Shown here piece by piece: positions 6,672 to 10,834 of a DNA stretch of 10,834 bases. Each line of letters starts with the position of its first letter. Position 1 is the first letter of the stretch. Made by a program: the position numbers and the translations under genes. The notes under the pieces were generated by a model that was given only the letters and a program-made list of their open reading frames with translations, was not told the DNA's origin and did no database searches. Origin of the DNA: Holophagaceae bacterium (lineage in GTDB: Bacteria > Acidobacteriota > Holophagae > Holophagales > Holophagaceae); NCBI GenBank assembly GCA_003538615.1, contig DPRT01000168.1, positions 11,444 to 22,277 of the forward strand, in the 5' to 3' direction.

Positions 6672-7627
6672 TGCACGCACCTGGGCTGTTCATGGCCACG
6701 GCCCTCCTGACAGGATGCGTGGTGGCCGCGGTCGGCCAGGGGCTCCGGATGGCCTACCCGGGGCTTCGCCGGACCCTCGGCCGCGTGGCCCCCGAAGGCC
6801 GCGCCCGGCTCCTGAGTCTGTTGGCGGGGCTGCCCTGGTTTCTGGCTTTCGGGGTCCTGTTCCTCGCCTTCCTGCCATCGTTCATCACCATCCCCGGGCT
6901 AATCGAAGATCACTGCCTCCCCCATGACCACCACCCCCACCTCTGCCTCAGGCATGGGCTGTGGATCCTGTCGGCCCAGGCCTGGATGGTCCTGGCGGCC
7001 CTCGGAATCGCGGGCGGCGCGTTCTGGTTCCGGTTCTTGCGGCGCCTCCTGGACGCCCAGCGCCAGATCCGCACCCTGCTCCGCCTGGCCGAGGAGGCCG
7101 GGGGCTTCCACCTGCTGCCCAGCGGCCAGGCCTTGGCCTTTTCGGCGGGCCTCCTGCATCCCCGCACGCTGCTGTCCTCCAGGGTGATGGGCGCCCTTGA
7201 TGGGGACGACCTCAAGGTCCTGCTCGCGCATGAGACCGCCCATGCCCGCCGCCGGGATGCCCTGCGCATGGTGGTGGCCGAGGCCATGCTGATGGCGGTC
7301 CCGCGGAGGATCCGGAGGGTGCTGCTGGACGATCTGTCCCTGGCCTGCGAGGAGGCCTGCGACCGGGCCGCTCTGCCCCAGGCCGGAGGCCCCGAGCGGG
7401 TGGTCGAAGTGCTGCTCCGGGTCCAGCGGCTGGGCATGACGGCGCCCGCAGGCCAGCCCGGGGCCGCGGGCTCCCAGCTTCCGCTCCGGATCCGGGCCCT
7501 GCTCGGAAGCCCCTATCCGGCCGCTCCCGCCTGGGGGCGTCTGCTTTGGGTCAGCCCCCTCCTGCTTCTGCTGGCGGACCCCGTCCACCACGCAGCGGAG
7601 ACCCTGCTCGGGCTTCTCAATGTCTGA
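6671..7627 (+). CDS. BlaR1-type M56 membrane metalloprotease with a His/Cys-rich extracytoplasmic loop and no penicillin-sensor domain
   Basis: The 318-residue product has hydrophobic helices at about 7-25, 47-74, 97-123 and 291-305. The long loop before the last helix carries the M56 zinc site HETAH (187-191) with E228 in CEEACD as probable third ligand, so the protease should be active on the cytoplasmic side, like the BlaR1/MecR1 gluzincin domain. The protein stops just after the last helix, so the roughly 250-residue beta-lactam sensor of BlaR1 is absent. The loop between helices 2 and 3, which should face the periplasm, reads HCLPHDHHPHLCLRH (81-95): six His and two Cys in 15 residues, a probable metal site. 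The gene overlaps the repressor stop by 1 nt and has GAGGGGG 5 nt before its ATG. It probably cleaves the BlaI-like repressor on metal binding; that role is inferred. Confidence 0.88.
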   Translation: MHAPGLFMATALLTGCVVAAVGQGLRMAYPGLRRTLGRVAPEGRARLLSLLAGLPWFLAFGVLFLAFLPSFITIPGLIEDHCLPHDHHPHLCLRHGLWILSAQAWMVLAALGIAGGAFWFRFLRRLLDAQRQIRTLLRLAEEAGGFHLLPSGQALAFSAGLLHPRTLLSSRVMGALDGDDLKVLLAHETAHARRRDALRMVVAEAMLMAVPRRIRRVLLDDLSLACEEACDRAALPQAGGPERVVEVLLRVQRLGMTAPAGQPGAAGSQLPLRIRALLGSPYPAAPAWGRLLWVSPLLLLLADPVHHAAETLLGLLNV

Positions 7628-7665
7628 CAGTCCCCTTCTCCCGTTGATCTGACCCGGTGGTGCGC

Positions 7666-8913
7666 ATGTTTCCCCCATTCCGACGTTCGCTGGAAAATCC
7701 GACCTTGAGTCGGTTTTTGATCCTGCCTGTCCTGCTGGGCCCGCTGGGCGCCCAGGAAGTGGGCCAGCCCATGACCGAGGCTCGGGCTGTGGCCCGCGCG
7801 CTGGCGCGTCCGGAATGGCAGGCCCTGGCCCAGCTCCCGGCCAAGCAGACGGAGGGCGCGGCCCTGGAGGCCCGGAGCTGGCTCTCGCCCGGCGTCGAGT
7901 GGAGCCGTGAACAGTTCAACGGCATCCAGTCTGGCAAGCGGGAGGACACGCTCCTGCTCAGCCAGGGCTTCGACCTTTCAGGGCGGCGGTTGGCCCGCCG
8001 GGATGCGGCGCTCCGGCGGGAGGAGGGGGGCAAGGCCGAGAGCGAGCAGCGCTTGGCGGGCGTGGCCGCCCAGGTGCGCGAAGCGTTCTACGATGTGCTC
8101 GCCGCCCGGGAGCGCCTGGCCCGGCTGGTGGGGTCCATCTCCCGCGTGGGCCGTTTCCAGGAGCGGGTGGACCGCCTGCACCAGGCTGGTGAGATGTCCG
8201 GCCTTGACCGGGGCCGGGTGCGGCGCGAGGTGGAACTCCTGCGAGGGCGCGAGGTGGTGGAACGCACCCGGCTGCTCCAGGCCGAGGCCCGGTTGGGATC
8301 CCTCCTGGGAGGCCGCCCCGGCCCCGTTCAGGGCGACCTCCTCCCCGGCCCGCCTGCGGCCCTGGAGGCCTACGTGGCCGAGCAGCCCGGCGCCCCTGCA
8401 ACCCGCATGGCTCTGGCCCAGGAGGCGGCGGCCCAGGCCGAGGCCAAGGCCGTGGGCCGCTGGGCGCCGGACCTCCAGCTCGGTCTGGGCGTGAAGCGGT
8501 GGCAGGAGGCCGGGCTGACTGGCTCCGGCCATGTGTTCTCTCTCGGCTTCACCTTTCCCACCCCAGGACGCGTCCACGCCGCCCGGGTCCGGGGCGAGGC
8601 CGAGGCCCGCGCGGCCTCGGCCCAGGCGAGGCTGCAACGCGAGCAGGATGGGGCCGAGCTTCGCGCCCTCTGGCAGGCCTCCGTGGATCTGCGCGCCTCC
8701 GCAGAGCGCATGGCCCAGGAAGCCCATGCCGGTTCCGGCCGGACCGAAGCGGCGCTGGACGCTGCCTTTGCCGCCGGCGAAATGGACCTGCTGGGCCGCC
8801 TGGACGGTGCTCGGAACCTCCTCGAAGCCGAACTGGCCGCCCTGGACCAGGCCCACACCGCCCGCAGGACCCGCATCGCCCTTGATCGCATGCTTGGAAA
8901 GGTGAATCCATGA
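7666..8913 (+). CDS. CzcC-type outer-membrane efflux protein (TolC family)
   Basis: A 415-residue outer-membrane factor that would form the exit duct of a tripartite RND pump. It has a signal peptide (RFLILPVLLGPLGAQ near residues 16-30) and long Ala/Arg/Glu/Leu-rich helices typical of the two OEP repeats (about 36-225 and 230-412). The second repeat contains LGFTFPTPGR, a strand-turn seen in this family. The length matches CzcC/CusC relatives. The start is uncertain: ATG 7666 with GGTGG 5 nt upstream is preferred. In-frame GTGs at 7657 and 7660 add up to three residues, and a TTG at 7705 would leave a compact signal peptide. An A/T-tipped dyad (7694-7718) lies within the first 18 codons. It begins 38 nt after the protease stop and overlaps the adaptor start by 4 nt. 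Function as part of a metal pump is inferred from the genes that follow. Confidence 0.9.
   Translation: MFPPFRRSLENPTLSRFLILPVLLGPLGAQEVGQPMTEARAVARALARPEWQALAQLPAKQTEGAALEARSWLSPGVEWSREQFNGIQSGKREDTLLLSQGFDLSGRRLARRDAALRREEGGKAESEQRLAGVAAQVREAFYDVLAARERLARLVGSISRVGRFQERVDRLHQAGEMSGLDRGRVRREVELLRGREVVERTRLLQAEARLGSLLGGRPGPVQGDLLPGPPAALEAYVAEQPGAPATRMALAQEAAAQAEAKAVGRWAPDLQLGLGVKRWQEAGLTGSGHVFSLGFTFPTPGRVHAARVRGEAEARAASAQARLQREQDGAELRALWQASVDLRASAERMAQEAHAGSGRTEAALDAAFAAGEMDLLGRLDGARNLLEAELAALDQAHTARRTRIALDRMLGKVNP
7694..7718. promoter_or_regulatory. Candidate operator dyad 2 (start of the czcC-like gene)
   Basis: AAAATCCGAC (7694-7703), a 5 nt centre CTTGA, then GTCGGTTTTT (7709-7718). The arms pair at nine of ten positions, with one T/T mismatch. 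It resembles the dyad at 6227-6249 in both arms and centre length, and the two share TCGGTTTTTG at the 3' end. It lies 67-91 nt after the protease stop and inside the first codons of the czcC-like gene. A repressor bound here could block transcription of the pump. It could instead act as a weak terminator or attenuator between the regulatory and pump genes, because the stem is followed by five T. Confidence 0.45.
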
Positions 8914-10484
8914 TCACCATCTCTTCCCGCCGCCCCGCCGCCTGGGGGCTCGCCCTTGGCCTGTCCCTCATGGGAGGCCTGGCCTGCAACCGCAACGCGC
9001 CCTCGGATGGTCACGACCACGGAACCGAAGCGGGCCATGGCCATGAAGTCCCGGAGCGGCCCTCGCTGGCTCCGACAGCCTGGGCCGATGGCATGGAGCT
9101 GTTTGTGGAGTACGCCGTGCTGGTGGCCGGGGAAACCTCCAGCTTCGGTGCGCACCTCACCCACCTGGAGGGCTTCCAGGCGGTGCAGGATGGCCGCGCC
9201 GAAGTGATCCTCACGGGGGCGGGCGGCGAGCAGCGCTTCGGCGGAGAGGTCACGGCCACGCCGGGGATCTTCCGCATCGCCCCCAAGCCCAGGGTGGCGG
9301 GGGAAGTCCAGGTCCGCGTGGTGTGGAAGGGCCCCAAGGGCCAGGCCAGCTTCGACCTTGGCAGGCACCAGGTCTATCCGGACTTGGCCTCCGCCATGAA
9401 GGCCCAGGTGCCCGAGGCCGAAGGTGGGATTCCCTTCCTAAAGGAACAGCAGTGGAACGTGCCCTTCGCGACGGCGGAGGCTCAGCCCCGGGCTCTGTAC
9501 CAGGGCTTCGAAGCCTACGGAACCATCCAGGCGGCGCCCGGCGGCGAGGGGCGTGTGCTGGCCCCTGTGGCGGGCCGCCTGGAGGGATCCACCTTCCCGA
9601 ACGTGGGCCAGAGGGTGCGTCGGGGGCAGCGCCTGGCGGGCCTGGTGCCCAAGGCCGGGGCGGACCTCTCGCTCGGCACCGTGCAGCTCGACTTCGAGCG
9701 GGCCAGGCTCCGGCAGGAGCAGGCCGCGGCCAACCTGGCCCGCCTGAAGGGCCTGCTTGAGCAGGACGCGGTCCCCAAGCGGCGCGTGGAGGAGTCCACC
9801 CGTGAAGCGGCCATGGCGGAGGCTGAGTTCAAGGTGGCCCAGTCCCGCAAGGATGAGGTCCTCCTCGGCAAGGGCGGGCTGGCCATCGCCCTGACCGCCC
9901 CGGTCTCCGGCATCGTGAGCGCCGTGAACGGCGGGCCCGGCATCCAGGTGGCCGAAGGGCAGGAACTCTTCCACATCGTGGATGTCCGTCATCTTCGGCT
10001 GGAGGTCCAGGTGCCCGAGGCCGAGGCCGGGCGGCTGGCCAAAGTCGCCAGCGTATGGTTCCAGGCGCCGGGCCTGCCGCCCCAGGTCCTCGAACCGGGC
10101 CGCGGCGCCCGCCTGCTGGGGCAGGGCGGCGCCATCCATCCCGAGCGGCGGACGATCCCCTTCCTGGTGTCGTTCGCCAATCCCAGCGGCACCCTGAAGG
10201 TGGGCCATGCCGGGAAGGCCTTCGTCCGCGTGGGGAGTCCCAGCCGGGACCTGGCCATTCCAGCGTCGGCCCTCCAGGACGAGGACGGCCTCTCGGTGGT
10301 GTACGTCCAGGCCGGGGGCGAACGGTTCCTCCGCCGCATCGTGCAGGTCGGGGCCCGGGATGGAGACTGGGTGCAGGTCCTCGGCGGGATCCAGCCCGGG
10401 GAGCGGGTCGTGACCCTGGGCGCCCATCTCGTGCGCCTGGCGGCCAGTTCGGGGAAGGTCCCCGAGCATGGCCATGCGCATTGA
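8910..10484 (+). CDS. CzcB-type periplasmic adaptor of a heavy-metal RND efflux pump
   Basis: A 524-residue membrane-fusion protein linking the RND pump to the outer-membrane factor. An N-terminal signal ends at LMGGLAC (C26), probably a lipoprotein signal although Gly at -3 is not ideal. Next come a His-rich stretch GHDHGTEAGHGH (34-45), an extra beta domain (about 62-150, beginning MELFVEYAVLVAGE) common in metal-type adaptors, a biotinyl-lipoyl half motif (VLAPVAGRLEGS...GQRVRRGQRLAGL), a short alpha-hairpin (LDFERARLRQEQAAANLARL onward), the second lipoyl half (ALTAPVSGIVSAV), beta-barrel and membrane-proximal domains, and a C-terminal HGHAH (520-524). The ATG at 8910 overlaps the czcC-like stop (ATGA) and has AAAGGTGA upstream. 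The His tails point to a divalent metal substrate; which metal cannot be told. Confidence 0.93.
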   Translation: MITISSRRPAAWGLALGLSLMGGLACNRNAPSDGHDHGTEAGHGHEVPERPSLAPTAWADGMELFVEYAVLVAGETSSFGAHLTHLEGFQAVQDGRAEVILTGAGGEQRFGGEVTATPGIFRIAPKPRVAGEVQVRVVWKGPKGQASFDLGRHQVYPDLASAMKAQVPEAEGGIPFLKEQQWNVPFATAEAQPRALYQGFEAYGTIQAAPGGEGRVLAPVAGRLEGSTFPNVGQRVRRGQRLAGLVPKAGADLSLGTVQLDFERARLRQEQAAANLARLKGLLEQDAVPKRRVEESTREAAMAEAEFKVAQSRKDEVLLGKGGLAIALTAPVSGIVSAVNGGPGIQVAEGQELFHIVDVRHLRLEVQVPEAEAGRLAKVASVWFQAPGLPPQVLEPGRGARLLGQGGAIHPERRTIPFLVSFANPSGTLKVGHAGKAFVRVGSPSRDLAIPASALQDEDGLSVVYVQAGGERFLRRIVQVGARDGDWVQVLGGIQPGERVVTLGAHLVRLAASSGKVPEHGHAH

Positions 10485-10493
10485 GGGGGCGTG

Positions 10494-10834
10494 ATGCTTG
10501 ATCGGATCATCCGGACCTCGTTGAACCAGCGCCATGTGGTGCTGCTGGTGGCCGCCCTGATGCTCGTGTGGGGCGGCTGGACGGCCAGCCGCATGCCTGT
10601 GGACGTGCTGCCGGACCTCACCGCCCCCACCGTCACTGTGGGCACCGAGGCCCACGGCATGGCCCCCCAGGAAGTCGAACGCCTCATCACCCAGCCCGTG
10701 GAAAGCGCCATGCAGGGCGCGGCGGGGGTCCGCCGGGTCCGCTCCACCAGCCATGTGGGCCTCTCCCTCGTGCACGTGGAGTTCGACTGGGACGTGCCCA
10801 TCCTCCAGGCCAGGCAGGTGGTCTCTGAGCGCCT
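10494..10834 (+). CDS. CzcA/CusA-type RND heavy-metal efflux transporter, N-terminal part (3' truncated)
   Basis: The frame is open from ATG 10494 to the end of the window, giving the first 113 codons plus two bases of a protein that is usually about 1,030-1,060 residues long. The N terminus ([22 protein letters not shown]) begins the first transmembrane helix. It is followed by [27 protein letters not shown], written here as the family signature at about residues 37-63, then [11 protein letters not shown] and [16 protein letters not shown] and a terminal RQVVSERL. These are diagnostic for the heavy-metal (HME) branch of RND proton antiporters. GAGGGGGC at 10483-10490 is the ribosome site. 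An in-frame GTG at 10491 is a less likely start. It lies 9 nt after the adaptor stop, completing a czcCBA gene order. The residues that set metal preference lie beyond the window. Confidence 0.95.
   Translation, partial: MLDRIIRTSLNQRHVVLLVAALMLVWGGWTASRMPVDVLPDLTAPTVTVGTEAHGMAPQEVERLITQPVESAMQGAAGVRRVRSTSHVGLSLVHVEFDWDVPILQARQVVSER

Noticed and set aside
6671..7627. Reading the M56/BlaI pair as a beta-lactam resistance system
   Set aside because: The penicillin-binding sensor domain of BlaR1/MecR1 is absent and no beta-lactamase or PBP2a gene is nearby. The downstream genes encode a metal-type RND pump.
9438..10775. A 445-codon open frame on the minus strand opposite the adaptor and the RND gene
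   Set aside because: It crosses two well-supported plus-strand genes, shows no family motifs and has the composition of a codon-position shadow.
1..10834. Search for tRNA, rRNA, CRISPR arrays, insertion sequences, transposase fragments or phage attachment sites
   Set aside because: No cloverleaf, repeat-spacer array, transposase motif or terminal inverted repeat with target duplication was seen. The window reads as ordinary chromosome with an efflux module.

Overview
The window is about 10.8 kb of dense, GC-rich bacterial chromosome with short intergenic gaps, several 1-4 nt gene overlaps and GTG as well as ATG starts. The gene mix is a stand-alone RuvB, a bactofilin next to an M23 peptidase, a UbiA-family enzyme of the kind linked to futalosine-type menaquinone synthesis, and a heavy-metal RND operon. 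This fits an environmental Gram-negative such as an Acidobacteriota (Holophaga/Geothrix-like) species. The taxon is an inference from gene content and base composition, not something shown directly.

Left part (1-3521): the 3' end of a CCA tRNA nucleotidyltransferase/poly(A) polymerase-family gene (+) converges on a minus-strand pair, a soluble FHA-GAF histidine kinase followed by ispF, which overlap by 4 nt. The kinase is divergent from ruvB (+), with a 112 nt intergenic region between them.

Middle part (3529-5946, all minus strand): a UbiA/MqnP-like prenyltransferase, then a membrane-anchored M23 peptidase, then a bactofilin. The last two are 18 nt apart and look like a cell-shape or envelope pair. 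ruvB and the bactofilin gene converge with 7 nt between their stops.

Right part (about 6227-10834, all plus strand): a compact module of a BlaI/MecI-family repressor, an M56 (BlaR1-type) membrane protease without the penicillin-binding sensor domain, a CzcC-type outer-membrane factor, a CzcB-type adaptor and the start of a CzcA-type RND pump that runs off the window. The protease carries a short His/Cys-rich loop predicted to face the periplasm, and the adaptor has His-rich tails. The simplest model is metal sensing by the protease loop, proteolytic removal of the BlaI-like repressor and derepression of the metal pump. Two closely similar dyads (AAAA-CCGAY, 5 nt centre, RTCGG-TTTT), one just before the repressor gene and one at the start of the czcC-like gene, are candidate shared operators. 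This module is the most interesting part of the window.

A 323 nt gap (5947-6269) separates the divergent ubiA-like and repressor genes. It holds a perfect 7-bp inverted repeat and the first dyad, but no RNA gene that I can recognise.
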